Assembly: GCF_900112065.1 (NCBI RefSeq) | Contig: NZ_FOKE01000003.1 | Span: 446,957-510,956, forward strand | Length of the DNA: 64,000 nt | Direction: 5' to 3' | Source: Cohnella sp. OV330 | Lineage (GTDB): Bacteria; Bacillota; Bacilli; Paenibacillales; Paenibacillaceae | Part shown: positions 9,053 through 18,428 of the stretch, in pieces | Layout: every line of letters begins with the position of its first letter | Position numbering within the stretch: the first letter of the stretch is position 1 | Program-made: the position numbers and the translations under genes | The notes under the pieces: generated by a model | Told to the model about the DNA's origin: nothing | Databases searched by the model: none | The model's input: only the letters and a program-made list of their open reading frames with translations

Positions 9053-9090
9053 AAAGGCTCCCTTGCAGCAACGCGAGGGGCCTTTTCTTT
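9053..9090 (+). terminator. Rho-independent terminator after GH38
   Basis: AAAGGCTCCCT pairs with AGGGGCCTTT around a loop of about 13 nt and is followed by a T-rich stretch (TTTTCTTT). It lies 22 bp past the mannosidase stop codon, in front of the convergent Rieske gene. Confidence 0.7.
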
Positions 9091-9114
9091 GCTTCGTCCC
9101 GCGCTGACGGCCGA

Positions 9115-9462
9115 TCAGGGAACGTCGCCCTTATCCGCGCCGCCTTCGATGCCGATATAGACGCTCCCTCCGTCGACGCGGACGGGATGCGTCCGCAGAT
9201 TCACGCAGGCGGGCGCCCGCTTGGCCTGTCCGGTCGGGATGTCGAAGCGCCCGTTGTGCTTGGGGCACTCGATCGTCCGTCCCGTCACTAGACCATCCGC
9301 CAGATGGAAGCGGCCGTGCGTGCAGTGGCCGTCCGTCGCATAATAGGCGTCGTCCTCCGTCCGGTAGACGGCATAGGTCGCGTCGTCGTAGTCGAACCGG
9401 ATGACGTCCTCGCGGTCGATATCCGAAGTTGCGCAAGCTTTAACCCATCGAACGGATGCCAT
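9115..9462 (-). CDS. Rieske [2Fe-2S] ferredoxin, MocE-like (115 aa)
   Basis: Small soluble Rieske protein with CTHGRFHL (Cys47, His49) and CPKHNGRFD (Cys66, His69), the complete CxH...CxxH cluster ligands of oxygenase-type ferredoxins. Start at 9462 is set by GGAGGAG upstream; longer readings of this frame run into the desaturase gene. Its first 23 bases overlap the end of the desaturase gene, implying translational coupling. Such ferredoxins deliver electrons to membrane di-iron or ring-hydroxylating oxygenases. The pair resembles rhizobial MocE and MocD (rhizopine catabolism), but the substrate here is unknown. No reductase gene is adjacent. Confidence 0.92.
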   Translation of the reverse strand: MASVRWVKACATSDIDREDVIRFDYDDATYAVYRTEDDAYYATDGHCTHGRFHLADGLVTGRTIECPKHNGRFDIPTGQAKRAPACVNLRTHPVRVDGGSVYIGIEGGADKGDVP

Positions 9463-10525
9463 CGTTCGTCTCCTCCTTTCGTCGCGCAGCCGTTTCCGCG
9501 AACGCGCGGATGCGGGGAACGATATAGTCCGGGTCCCGCCGGATTCGCCGCAGCGCGGCGACCGTCTCGCGCACCGCGGCGAAAAAGCTCGGCGCGGGGA
9601 CGGGACAATCGTGCTTGATCTCCTCATGCAGCGCGGGCAGATTGTAGTAGGGGACCATCGGGTACATGTGGTGCTCTACATGATAGTTCATGTTCGTGTA
9701 CAAAAACCGGATGACGGGATTCGCGTAGAAGGTGCGGCTGCAGAGCCGATGGTCGAGCGTATCTTCGTACAAGCCCAGATGCTGGGTCCAGATGAGCAGG
9801 GCGTTCAGGTAGACGCCGTAGAAAGCGGGCAGGCCGACGAACATCAGCGGCGCGATTGTTCCTCGGGCGATGCAATACGCGGTCAGCGCGGCGTATACAG
9901 CGATCATCGCCTGCGCTTCGATAAAAAGTTTGCGATGCTCGGAAGCAGGTATGAGCTCGCGCTCCTCCGGCGTCATCCGTCCGATCGCGTGCAGGAACAG
10001 GCCGTTGAACGTCGGCAGGACATTGTCCCGGAGCAGCTGGCGCAGCAGCCGCCTCCAGCGCGCGGGACGCGGCTCGTTGATCTCCGGATCGCTGCCCACG
10101 ATGATCGTGTCCGAGTGGTGACGGACGTGCGACCAGCGGAACCCCGTAGCCTGATACAGGATCAGGCACGAGCATATCTGATAAATCGCTTCGTTTAGCC
10201 AAGCCGTGCGAAACGGCGTCCCGTGGCAGAACTCGTGCCACTTGGAAGTGGCCGAGGTCGTGTAGACGCCGCCGTACACGGCGAACGCCAGAACGTACCA
10301 CCAGGTCCCCCAGGACAGCCAGGCGATCCAGCCGGTCGCGCCCAGCGCCCACAACCACAGCAGCGTATCGCGCGCAGCCGGTCCGTTCCTGCGCCGCATG
10401 AGCGCCTTCAGCCGGTCGCGACGGACGGGCGTTTGATACCACTCGGCCGATACCAGGCCCTTGGCGATCGCTTTGTCTCTTTCCGGTCCGAGAATGCTGT
10501 AATCTCTAAGTGTCGCTTGCTCCAT
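9440..10525 (-). CDS. Membrane di-iron fatty-acid-desaturase-family oxygenase, MocD-like (361 aa)
   Basis: Membrane protein with the three histidine boxes of the di-iron desaturase/hydroxylase family: HEFCH (97-101), HVRHH (133-137) and HVEHH near residue 295, with hydrophobic segments between. It inserts a double bond or hydroxyl group using O2 and electrons from a ferredoxin, here presumably the overlapping Rieske protein. The gene order desaturase then Rieske ferredoxin is that of MocD/MocE-like pairs. It is divergent from an AraC regulator at 10655, and the 129-bp gap must hold both promoters. Whether it acts on fatty acids or a small hydrophobic compound cannot be told. Confidence 0.9.
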   Translation of the reverse strand: MEQATLRDYSILGPERDKAIAKGLVSAEWYQTPVRRDRLKALMRRRNGPAARDTLLWLWALGATGWIAWLSWGTWWYVLAFAVYGGVYTTSATSKWHEFCHGTPFRTAWLNEAIYQICSCLILYQATGFRWSHVRHHSDTIIVGSDPEINEPRPARWRRLLRQLLRDNVLPTFNGLFLHAIGRMTPEERELIPASEHRKLFIEAQAMIAVYAALTAYCIARGTIAPLMFVGLPAFYGVYLNALLIWTQHLGLYEDTLDHRLCSRTFYANPVIRFLYTNMNYHVEHHMYPMVPYYNLPALHEEIKHDCPVPAPSFFAAVRETVAALRRIRRDPDYIVPRIRAFAETAARRKEETNDGIRSMG

Positions 10526-10654
10526 CGCGCTTCGTTCCCTTCTCGCCGTCGTCGTTTATGCCTTGAGTGTAAGAGATTTAAAAAAGATTGACTTCCCGAA
10601 TCCCGTTGAATAGGATCAGAAACATCGGGAGGATGCGAAACGGAGGAATCCGGC

Positions 10655-11560
10655 ATGTCCATACATCTCACGGACCCGCACAGGTGGGTGCTGCGCCCGG
10701 AACGGGAAGACGGCATGGAAGCGGCCGATTCGCCGGCGCCGGCCGAGCTCGTCCAACTGGGTCGCCAGCGTTATTCGGAGGCCTATCCGATCGGGCCTCA
10801 TCGCCACGACGGCGCCTACGAATTCGTGTATGTAGAGCGCGGCGCCGTCACTTGGGAGGTCGGCGGATCGACGTATTCGACGATGGCGGGTCAATGGTTC
10901 ATTACGCATCCCGGCGAGCTGCACAGCGCGCGGTTCGACCATATGGAGCCGAGCCGGATCTGGTGGTTGATCCTGGCGGCGCCGGACGAACGGCCGGGCT
11001 GGCTGCGGCTGTCGGAGGAGGAGCGAAGCTGGGTGAGCGGCCGGCTCGGCGGACTGCCCCGGGTATTTCCGGACGCGGGACGGGCGCGCGAGCAATTGGC
11101 GGAGCTCAAGTCCGCGCTGGAGGCCCGGGGCGCGGAAGGCGCGCTTGGCGCGAGGCATTGGCTGCTCGATATCGTCCTCGGCTTTTTTCGCGCGCCGGCA
11201 GCCCCTGCCGATTCGGCGTTGCTCGAGGCGATCAGGCGGTCCGTCGCGGACGCGGCTGCGCGGCCGGAGCAGCGCGTGACGGTGGCGGAGCTTGCGAATG
11301 CCGTGCATTTAAGCGAGTCGCACTATTTCAAGCTCTTCCGCGCGCTGTTCGGGTTGTCGCCGGCCGTCTATCTGGATCGGGCGAGGATGGAGCGCGCGTG
11401 CGAGCTGCTGCGGGCGGGCCGTTCCGTCACCGACACGGCCTTCGAGCTCGGCTACAAGACGAGCCAGCACTTCGCCACTTCGTTCAAGAAGACGATCGGA
11501 CGATCGCCGCAGCAGTGGAGAGCCGATGACGAAAGGGGGCGCGGGCACGGGGGCGAATAA
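10655..11560 (+). CDS. AraC-family regulator with N-terminal cupin (301 aa)
   Basis: N-terminal cupin-like sensor domain (about 35-130; RHDGAYEFVYVERG, HPGELHSARF) and C-terminal double HTH of the AraC family (about 195-290; VTVAELANAVHLSESHYFKL, DTAFELGYKTSQHFATSFKK). CGGAGGAA precedes the ATG. The gene is divergent from the desaturase/Rieske pair, the usual position for its activator. Effector unknown. Confidence 0.92.
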   Translation: MSIHLTDPHRWVLRPEREDGMEAADSPAPAELVQLGRQRYSEAYPIGPHRHDGAYEFVYVERGAVTWEVGGSTYSTMAGQWFITHPGELHSARFDHMEPSRIWWLILAAPDERPGWLRLSEEERSWVSGRLGGLPRVFPDAGRAREQLAELKSALEARGAEGALGARHWLLDIVLGFFRAPAAPADSALLEAIRRSVADAAARPEQRVTVAELANAVHLSESHYFKLFRALFGLSPAVYLDRARMERACELLRAGRSVTDTAFELGYKTSQHFATSFKKTIGRSPQQWRADDERGRGHGGE

Positions 11561-11960
11561 TCGCCGGATGCGGAAGGGCAATGCGTGCGCGCCATGGGAT
11601 AAGGGAGGCGATTGGCATATGATCCGGGAGGGCATGCTGGAGGAAGGGCTCATCGCCTTCACTACATGAGAGTAATGTTTATAAATGATAGCGATTCTAT
11701 TAATAAATGATACTTTTATGGTACATGTTTGATAGTGAAATGGGATAACCAGTAAGCTCAGAACGTTGAACTTACTGGTTTTTTCATGAAATCGTTTATC
11801 GAAAGTTCGATCATCACGTTGCAGGACAAGGTATTGCAAAAAATCTGCAGATAGCTTCCCTAATCCAGTTGTTTTACAACATCTCCATCGTTTTTGCTCT
11901 GTGTTATAGTAATGACACCTACCGCAGCGTAGGCCCATTATTGAGGAGGTCGATGATGGC
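11561..11960. other. 400-bp AT-rich intergenic stretch without a gene
   Basis: Base composition changes visibly from GC-rich to AT-rich at about 11640. The stretch holds one terminator (11747-11785) and a small inverted repeat GTTGT-TTT-ACAAC (11868-11880) that could be an operator for the downstream secreted-protein gene. No credible coding sequence was found; a minus-strand open frame across it has no recognisable protein features. A possible junction of transferred DNA. Confidence 0.5.
11747..11785 (+). terminator. Strong Rho-independent terminator
   Basis: AACCAGTAAG and CTTACTGGTT form a perfect 10-bp stem with a 14-nt loop, followed by TTTT. It lies 187 bp after the AraC gene and isolates it from the secreted-protein operon. 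Confidence 0.85.
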
Positions 11961-13280
11961 ATGGCTGAGAGAATGAAAACGGCTCGTAAGATCATGTTGA
12001 CTGTACTCTGTTTATTAAGTTTGGTGTCTGCCGTCTCTGTCGCATCTGCGGAAAGCATATCAACCATCGAAAGCAATGCTTCCTATCATGCCAAAAGAAC
12101 TTTTGGCAGCGGGTTGTATGACAGTACGGCGAATAAGACCTTCGTGACGTATAGCGGTCCCCAGATGGACGTTTATGTAAAGGCTTACAACCATTCGACG
12201 AATAGCTGGGAATCGGCTATCAAAGTGTATGATTGGAATGACTCTTCCACGTATGCTTATCATGACTATCCAACGATGGTGCTGCTGCCGGACGGGAAGC
12301 TGGGCATATTCATCAACGATCACGCCACGGCCGCCTATTTGATTAAGGCCCCGAATGTGCATTCTTTATCCGGGACATGGGTGCGAACGCTGATTAGCAG
12401 CGATAAAAATGCTTATCCAATGCCAGTCATCTCCGGTTCCACCGTATATTACTTCTACTCAAAAAATGACGATCAATCCTTCCCCTATCGAAGCTATAAA
12501 TATATCAAGTCGACGGATAGCGGTGTGACATGGTCATCCCCGCTTGCGATCATCGACACCCAAAAAACGAATGGCCAGTTTGACGAAGTCTATGCTTACG
12601 GCGTCGCAGAGAAAAATGGAAAGATCTATATTACATGGTCGATGTCAGGCGGAAGCGGCGGACACGATCATTCTTCAAAAAATTTATATCTTGCTTACTT
12701 GAATACAGCCGACGGAGCGATGTACAACGTTGCCGGAACGACGGCAGGCAATGTGGTCAACACCTCGGATCTCGCGGGCTGTCTCATCACGGAGGCCGAA
12801 CCGCTCACGACGAGCAACGTCTATAACGATCGCCATCCCATTTCGAATTCGGCCCCTTCGGTTGCCGGCGACGGGACGGTCGTAGTGGGATTCGGGCAAC
12901 AGAATACCGATGGTTCCGGCACCAAGACGATCAAGCTCGCCTCCTTCCTGAACGGGGTATGGTCATTTAAAACGGTAGATACGGCCGCTTCCGGCTTTAT
13001 GGACCTGGTCAAGAGCGGATCCGGCGCGCAGCAGTTCGATATTCTGTTTAGCTCGTCAACAGCGACTGTGCTGACCAGCAAGCAAACGACAGATCTTGGG
13101 GGCAATTGGACGAATTTATATACCTTTAACGTTCCGTTCTCCTCCAATGCAGACACGATGGTATACGCCAACTTTATCGAGAACAGACAGACGGTTCGCG
13201 TTGTCGGAGGAACGATTAATACGAGCGAACGACAGACGGATTATACAGGAAAATGGAACATATTCGGAGTTCTTCAATAA
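11961..13280 (+). CDS. Secreted BNR_4-type beta-propeller protein (439 aa)
   Basis: Signal peptide (MKTARK, then a hydrophobic run, cleavage likely after SVASA near residue 30) and a mature part with the BNR_4 pattern YAYHDYPTMVLLPDGKLGIF followed by NDHATAAYLIKAPN, typical of seven-bladed propellers related to sialidase-like folds and to some polysaccharide lyases. The later STDSGVTWSSP is a classic Asp-box repeat. GAGGAGGT lies 10 bp before the ATG at 11961; two nearer ATGs are out of frame. The gene is less GC-rich than its neighbours. Only 18 bp separate it from a sulfatase, so it likely binds or cleaves the same sulfated glycan outside the cell. Catalytic role unproven. Confidence 0.75.
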   Translation: MAERMKTARKIMLTVLCLLSLVSAVSVASAESISTIESNASYHAKRTFGSGLYDSTANKTFVTYSGPQMDVYVKAYNHSTNSWESAIKVYDWNDSSTYAYHDYPTMVLLPDGKLGIFINDHATAAYLIKAPNVHSLSGTWVRTLISSDKNAYPMPVISGSTVYYFYSKNDDQSFPYRSYKYIKSTDSGVTWSSPLAIIDTQKTNGQFDEVYAYGVAEKNGKIYITWSMSGGSGGHDHSSKNLYLAYLNTADGAMYNVAGTTAGNVVNTSDLAGCLITEAEPLTTSNVYNDRHPISNSAPSVAGDGTVVVGFGQQNTDGSGTKTIKLASFLNGVWSFKTVDTAASGFMDLVKSGSGAQQFDILFSSSTATVLTSKQTTDLGGNWTNLYTFNVPFSSNADTMVYANFIENRQTVRVVGGTINTSERQTDYTGKWNIFGVLQ

Positions 13281-13298
13281 ACCATAGGGAGTTGGACA

Positions 13299-14756
13299 GT
13301 GAACCGGCCAAATATTTTGTTACTAATGACGGATCAACAGCGTTGGGATTCGCTTGGTTGTTACGGCAATTCCCTCATCGAGACGGCGAATCTGGATTGG
13401 TTGGCGTCCGAAGGTACCGTGATGACGCGCGCATACACGCCAAGCCCTTCGTGCATTCCAGCCAGGGCAAGCCTCCTGACGGGGATGGATCCCTGGCATA
13501 CCGGGGTGCTGGGAATGGGACGCGGTCAAGGGCCGATGGGCACCGGCTTCAGCCACACGCTGCCAGGCGAGCTGGCCAAGGCGGGCTACCATACGCAGGG
13601 GATCGGGAAAATGCACTTTTTTCCGCAACGTTCGTTAAACGGTTTCCATCATACGCTGCTGGACGAATCGGGCAGAGTGGAGGATCCCGGATTTTTGTCG
13701 GATTACAGAGCTTGGTTCGAGCGCAATAAGACAGGCGATTACGGCTTCACCGATCATGGCATCGGTTGGAACTCCTGGATGGCAAGGCCCTATCACGCGC
13801 CGGAATTTTTACACCCGACCAACTGGACGGTGAATGAGTCGATCGCCTTCTTGAAGAGGCGGGATCCTTCGAAGCCGTTTTTTCTGAAAACGTCCTTCGC
13901 GCGGCCCCACTCTCCCTACGATGCGCCACCCTTTTACTTCGAGATGTACCTCGGTCGCAGCTTGCCTGAACCTGTCGTCGGCCAATGGGCCGAAAAGCAT
14001 GACCGCCCGGAGGAGGCCTGCAAGCCGGACGCATGGAGAGGCGTACGCAACACAGAGGAAATAAAGCGCGCGCGCGCCGGATACTACGGTTCGATCCATC
14101 ATATCGATCATCAGATCGGACGCTTGTTCCAGTATATGATTCAAGAAGGGCTGATGGACAATACGATGATCGTATTTCTGTCCGATCATGGGGATATGCT
14201 GGGAGATCACAATCTGTGGCGCAAAACCTATGCATATGAAGGAGTTGCCCGAATTCCGTTTATCGTTCGTCTGCCTGGATCCTTCGGCATGTCGGCCAAA
14301 CGGATCGACGTTCCGGTCGCGATCTGCGATGTCATGCCGACGTTGTTGGAGGCCGCGGGCGTTCCGATCCCGGCATCCGTAGACGGGGTCAGCCTGCTGC
14401 CGGCGCTCAGTGGCGAGGCGGTAGGTTGGCGCGATTATATTCACGGGGAGCATAGCGCTTGCTATGCGGAAGAGCAAGAGATGCAGTATGTGACCGACGG
14501 CAAGATGAAGTATATTTGGTTTCCAAGAATCGGTTCGGAGCAGCTATTCGATCTGACGGAGGATCCGATGGAGTGCAACGACATCGCCGGCAAGAGAGAA
14601 TATGCGCAACAGCTCAAGCATTGGAGAGACAGGCTAATAACGGAGCTTGAGCCTCGCGGCCTCGGACTGACGGACGGAGACCGGCTGGTCTGTCAGGCAG
14701 GCAAGCCGCCAATCATTTCTCCGCATTACGAATTGCGAATGAGTGGAAAGATTTGA
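13299..14756 (+). CDS. Type I (formylglycine) sulfatase (485 aa)
   Basis: Alkaline-phosphatase-fold sulfatase: metal-binding MTDQQRWDSLG at the N-terminus, the activation motif SCIPARASLLTG with Cys52 (CxPxR, Cys to be converted to formylglycine), and FLSDHGDMLGDH near residue 300. The GTG start is preceded by AGGGA. No signal peptide, so the enzyme probably desulfates imported oligosaccharides in the cytoplasm. No maturase (FGE or anSME) is seen in the window, so activation must come from elsewhere. Co-transcribed with the upstream propeller gene and followed by a terminator. Confidence 0.95.
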   Translation: MNRPNILLLMTDQQRWDSLGCYGNSLIETANLDWLASEGTVMTRAYTPSPSCIPARASLLTGMDPWHTGVLGMGRGQGPMGTGFSHTLPGELAKAGYHTQGIGKMHFFPQRSLNGFHHTLLDESGRVEDPGFLSDYRAWFERNKTGDYGFTDHGIGWNSWMARPYHAPEFLHPTNWTVNESIAFLKRRDPSKPFFLKTSFARPHSPYDAPPFYFEMYLGRSLPEPVVGQWAEKHDRPEEACKPDAWRGVRNTEEIKRARAGYYGSIHHIDHQIGRLFQYMIQEGLMDNTMIVFLSDHGDMLGDHNLWRKTYAYEGVARIPFIVRLPGSFGMSAKRIDVPVAICDVMPTLLEAAGVPIPASVDGVSLLPALSGEAVGWRDYIHGEHSACYAEEQEMQYVTDGKMKYIWFPRIGSEQLFDLTEDPMECNDIAGKREYAQQLKHWRDRLITELEPRGLGLTDGDRLVCQAGKPPIISPHYELRMSGKI

Positions 14757-14764
14757 ACGAGTCT

Positions 14765-14803
14765 AAAAGCTGACCCTGCCCACACGGCGGGGCGGCTTTT
14801 TTG
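14765..14803 (+). terminator. Rho-independent terminator after sulfatase
   Basis: AAAAGCTGACCCTG pairs imperfectly with CGGGGCGGCTTTT and is followed by a run of six T residues. It separates the propeller-sulfatase unit from the two-component system. Confidence 0.7.
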
Positions 14804-14914
14804 CGCAAGGGTTAATGACAAGCCCGGAAGAGGTTGTTATGTTAAAAGAAGACGGCCGTTTCGTTAAGCGCATATAAACTTCGATTCTCTCTCTGCAAGG
14901 AGGAGCCCGCATTC

Positions 14915-16708
14915 ATGAAGCAATGGTTGTTCCGGTTATCGTTCAAGCAGCGGATCTGGGTCTCCTTCGCCATCCTCACGGCTGCCGCTGTCGCCGTCAC
15001 GGGCTGGGCCTCCCACGCGATCTCGTCCCGCATCGTGGAGAAGAACGCGCTCCAGCTGCGGCAGGATACGATCAACAAGTCGGCGCAGGTGCTCGACGAG
15101 AAGCTGAAAAAGATCGTTCTGTCCATCTTGTCTCTGAAAATGAGCGACCCGTATCAGGACATGCTCCGGGATACGACGAGCGGCGACGCCAGCCATTACT
15201 ACGCCCGATTGACAGCGCTTCAACCTATGTTGGCCCAGCTAAAGTTTATCGACAACTTCATTCAATCCATTCTGATCACGACCCCTATTGGGGATTTCTA
15301 TCCTACCACCTATAGCAGACTAAGCGAGAACGCATTCCGGGATACCGAGATGTACAGGCAAGCCAAGGCGCTCAACCGGTCGGTGTGGATGCCCGGACAC
15401 GAGGATGCGCTGTTCTACGGAAGGGAGCAGGTGATCTCCCTCGTGGTGGACGGCTCCGGCTCCCAGTACCTGTCCGACGTCTATATTGTCGTCAATATCA
15501 AAGTCCGGGACCTGCAGAATCTGATCGACAGCGAGATCAGCCACTCTAAAGGGTATTACCTGATCGACCGCAACGGCGACGACGTTCTGGGCGACGGTTC
15601 GGCGCTTCCGGGAAACGGCAGGCCGGATTCCTCCTTTTTATCTCTTTTCGAGCAGAAGCGGCAAGGCGACTTCAACTACGAGAACGGCGAAGGGACGTAT
15701 CTCGTGAACTACGCGGGCCTGGACATGGGCGAGGATTGGGTGCTCTATGATATGCAGTCGAAAAAAGTCGTGCTGCAGCAGGTCGAGGCGATCAAGTGGG
15801 CGACGATGGTCGCGATCGGCGGGGCGGTGCTGCTCGTCCTGCTCTTGTCCAACGGCCTCACGAATCTGCTTTTGCGACCGCTGAGAAGACTCCAGCAATT
15901 AATGAAAAGGGTTGAACACAACGACCTGAACGTGAGATACGAGAGCGATTACCGGGATGAGGTATCGCAGGTGGGCATGCGCTTTAATTTAATGCTCGAA
16001 GAGATCAAGAAACTGATCGAACAGGTGAGAAGGGGGGAGGAGGAGAAGCGGCGTACCGAGATTAAGGCGCTGTCCGCGCAGATGGAGCCTCACTTCCTTT
16101 ACAACACGCTCAACACGATCCATTGCAAATCCCTTCTTGGCAATATCGACGACGCGAACGAGATGATTCTGGCTTTGGCTTCGTTATTTCAGTTAAGCCT
16201 TAACCAGGGCAAGGACATTTTGAGTCTCCGGGACGAGTTGACTCATGTAAAGTATTATCTGACGCTGCAGCAGATGTGCTATGAAGATCGCTTCGACTAT
16301 CGCATTGAGGTCGAGGACGAATCTCTCCTCGATTACGCCATTCCGAAGCTCACCTTGCAGCCGTTGGCGGAGAATGCAATTCTCCATGGCTTCAAAGATA
16401 TCGAGGAGGGCGGATTGATCCGTATCGCGATCGCCCGGTTCGAAGGGGAACAAGCGATGCGTGTCGTCGTCGAAGACAACGGGGCGGGTATGGAAGGGGC
16501 CTTCCCGATAAAGACGCCCGGAGGCTTGCACAGCGGGTATGCCCTTCAAAATATCAAAGACCGTCTAAGGTTGTTCAACGGGAAAGAAGCGCAGATACAC
16601 TTCACCAGCAAGCCGGGTTGCGGCTGCCGAGTCGAATTCGACATTGCGCTGCGTAAGGAGGACTCCACGAATGACAGCGACCGATCAGACGATTCCATCG
16701 CCATTTAA
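14915..16708 (+). CDS. YesM-type sensor histidine kinase (597 aa)
   Basis: Two transmembrane segments (about 15-38 and 290-312) flank an extracellular dCache-like sensor; then a HAMP domain, the His_kinase motif SAQMEPHFLYNTLNTI (His393) and a HATPase_c domain (LQPLAENAILHGF, ENGAGM-type NGAGMEG). This is the LytS/YesM class that senses extracellular carbohydrate and works with YesN-type regulators. AAGGAGGAG precedes the ATG. The response regulator overlaps its 3' end by 38 bp. By context it controls the sugar transporter and lyase genes downstream. Confidence 0.95.
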   Translation: MKQWLFRLSFKQRIWVSFAILTAAAVAVTGWASHAISSRIVEKNALQLRQDTINKSAQVLDEKLKKIVLSILSLKMSDPYQDMLRDTTSGDASHYYARLTALQPMLAQLKFIDNFIQSILITTPIGDFYPTTYSRLSENAFRDTEMYRQAKALNRSVWMPGHEDALFYGREQVISLVVDGSGSQYLSDVYIVVNIKVRDLQNLIDSEISHSKGYYLIDRNGDDVLGDGSALPGNGRPDSSFLSLFEQKRQGDFNYENGEGTYLVNYAGLDMGEDWVLYDMQSKKVVLQQVEAIKWATMVAIGGAVLLVLLLSNGLTNLLLRPLRRLQQLMKRVEHNDLNVRYESDYRDEVSQVGMRFNLMLEEIKKLIEQVRRGEEEKRRTEIKALSAQMEPHFLYNTLNTIHCKSLLGNIDDANEMILALASLFQLSLNQGKDILSLRDELTHVKYYLTLQQMCYEDRFDYRIEVEDESLLDYAIPKLTLQPLAENAILHGFKDIEEGGLIRIAIARFEGEQAMRVVVEDNGAGMEGAFPIKTPGGLHSGYALQNIKDRLRLFNGKEAQIHFTSKPGCGCRVEFDIALRKEDSTNDSDRSDDSIAI

Positions 16709-18311
16709 GCTCTGCGTGATCGACGACATTCGGAGCACCGTCGAGGTGATTAAAAGCAAGATTCCTTGGTCGGCTTACGGGATCGAAGTCGTCGGCACGG
16801 CCAAGAACGGACAAGAGGGGCTGGCGCTAATCCGAGAGACGCGGCCCGATATCATCGTCACCGATATCCGCATGCCCAAGATGGACGGACTCGAGATGAC
16901 CAGACAGATCGTCGACACACTCCCACGCTGCAAGATCGTCATCCTTAGCGCCTATGCGGACTTCGAATACGCAAAGCAAGCGATCAAGCTCGGAGCCTTC
17001 GACTTCGTCAAGAAGCCCTTCGCGATCGACGAGCTGACCCGGGTCGTCCTGGACGCGACGAAGGCACTCGAGAAAGAGAGGGAGCTGGACCGGCAGCTGA
17101 GGACCATGGAACGGCAAGTGCAAGAGAGCTTGCCGCTTTTACGCCAGGAATACATGGGACGGTTGCTGCGCCATGCGCTTACCACGGAGGAAGCGGAGCG
17201 ATATTGGACCGAGATGCAGGCGGGTACGGTTCCGGCATCATTCGCCGTCTTGCTCGTTGAGATCGACGACGTCGCTTATTCGTCCGCGCCCACGGCGGAA
17301 GGGGAGCTTGCGAGATTCGCGGTAGGCCATATTCTTGCCGAGACGCTGCGTCAAGCAGGCGGCCTCGTCTGCCGGGACGGGCCGAACGAGTACGCCTGCC
17401 TCATCCCGTGCGGGGAGACGGATACGGCAAGGGGGGTGGCGGAGACTTGTCGCGCAAGCATCGCGGAGCATACCGTCTTCTCGGTCTCGATCGGCATAGG
17501 CAAGCTCGCGCGGAGTCTGGGGGAGCTGCCCGATGCCTACAAGTCGGCCATGGCCGCGCTGGCCTTTCGGAAGCGGGAGGAAGGCAGCCCCGTCTTCGAT
17601 TATGCCTCCGTTCGCCAAGCCGATACGGCGCGAACGCCTGCCGACCGCGACAAGGAGAGGGAGCTGGAGAAGGAGCTGCTCGACGCTCTGCGCGTAGGCG
17701 ACCGGGAGCGGGCTTACCGGGCGCTGGATGCCATCTTCGCCGAGATGAACCGGCTTGCGCCGCTGCCCGACTTGGCCTATGAGCGGAGCCTCTATTACGA
17801 GCTCGCGCTTATCGTGCTTCGTTCTTTGCGTGAATGGGTTCCCCAAGCCATCGTGCAACCGTACGACCGGGCGATCCGTGGACGTAGCGGTCAAGAGCAG
17901 TTCACGGTCCAGAGCTTCCGGCAACTGCTGCGGGATCTATGCGCGGACGGCAGCGCCTGGATCGAGAGAGAGAGGGCAAGCGATTCGGAGAAGGTGATCT
18001 ACCGGGCGATCGAATATATAAGGGCCAACCTGCATCTGGATCTATCTATCGAGCATTGCGCGAGACAGATGAATCTGAGCGGAGGATACTTTGCGAGCTT
18101 GTTCAAGAAATACGTGGGCACGACGTTCAACCAGTTCGTCACCGGAGAGCGGATCGAGAGAGCCAAGCAGCTGCTGATCGATAACTATCAGGTGCAGGAG
18201 ATCGCCGAATCGCTAGGCTACGAACACCGGCGTTACTTCAGCGACGTCTTCAAGCGCGTGACGGGATCGACGCCGTCGGAGTTCAAGGATAACTATCGCA
18301 AGGAGAGATAA
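16671..18311 (+). CDS. YesN-type response regulator with AraC output domain (546 aa)
   Basis: N-terminal receiver (CVIDDIRSTVEVI, phosphoacceptor Asp65 in VTDIRMPKMDG, Lys in VKKPF), a long middle region with a degenerate GGDEF-like flavour (SVSIGIGKLA), and C-terminal AraC double HTH (LSIEHCARQMNLSGGYFASL, EIAESLGYEHRRYFSDVFKR). TAAGGAGG sits 8 bp before the ATG at 16671, making this the start rather than the in-frame ATG at 16644. It pairs with the overlapping YesM-type kinase. Likely activates the 18.4-24.4 kb transport and lyase genes. Confidence 0.95.
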   Translation: MTATDQTIPSPFKLCVIDDIRSTVEVIKSKIPWSAYGIEVVGTAKNGQEGLALIRETRPDIIVTDIRMPKMDGLEMTRQIVDTLPRCKIVILSAYADFEYAKQAIKLGAFDFVKKPFAIDELTRVVLDATKALEKERELDRQLRTMERQVQESLPLLRQEYMGRLLRHALTTEEAERYWTEMQAGTVPASFAVLLVEIDDVAYSSAPTAEGELARFAVGHILAETLRQAGGLVCRDGPNEYACLIPCGETDTARGVAETCRASIAEHTVFSVSIGIGKLARSLGELPDAYKSAMAALAFRKREEGSPVFDYASVRQADTARTPADRDKERELEKELLDALRVGDRERAYRALDAIFAEMNRLAPLPDLAYERSLYYELALIVLRSLREWVPQAIVQPYDRAIRGRSGQEQFTVQSFRQLLRDLCADGSAWIERERASDSEKVIYRAIEYIRANLHLDLSIEHCARQMNLSGGYFASLFKKYVGTTFNQFVTGERIERAKQLLIDNYQVQEIAESLGYEHRRYFSDVFKRVTGSTPSEFKDNYRKER

Positions 18312-18342
18312 AGGGCGGATTTCTGCCCTTTATCTTTGTTTC
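18307..18342 (+). terminator. Terminator overlapping the YesN-type stop codon
   Basis: GATAAAGGGC and GCCCTTTATC form a perfect 10-bp stem with an 8-nt loop, followed by TTTGTTTC. The left arm includes the stop codon of the response-regulator gene. Confidence 0.8.
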
Positions 18343-18428
18343 TCCGCATTACGATCCGCCCGCTCTCCATTTAGAATAGGGTCAAGTACTACGGCATGAA
18401 CACCAATGAACAAGGGGAGAAGCGGTGC

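Noticed and set aside
11309-12076. Minus-strand 255-codon open frame
   Set aside because: Crosses the AraC gene end, a terminator and the start of the secreted protein; no motif.
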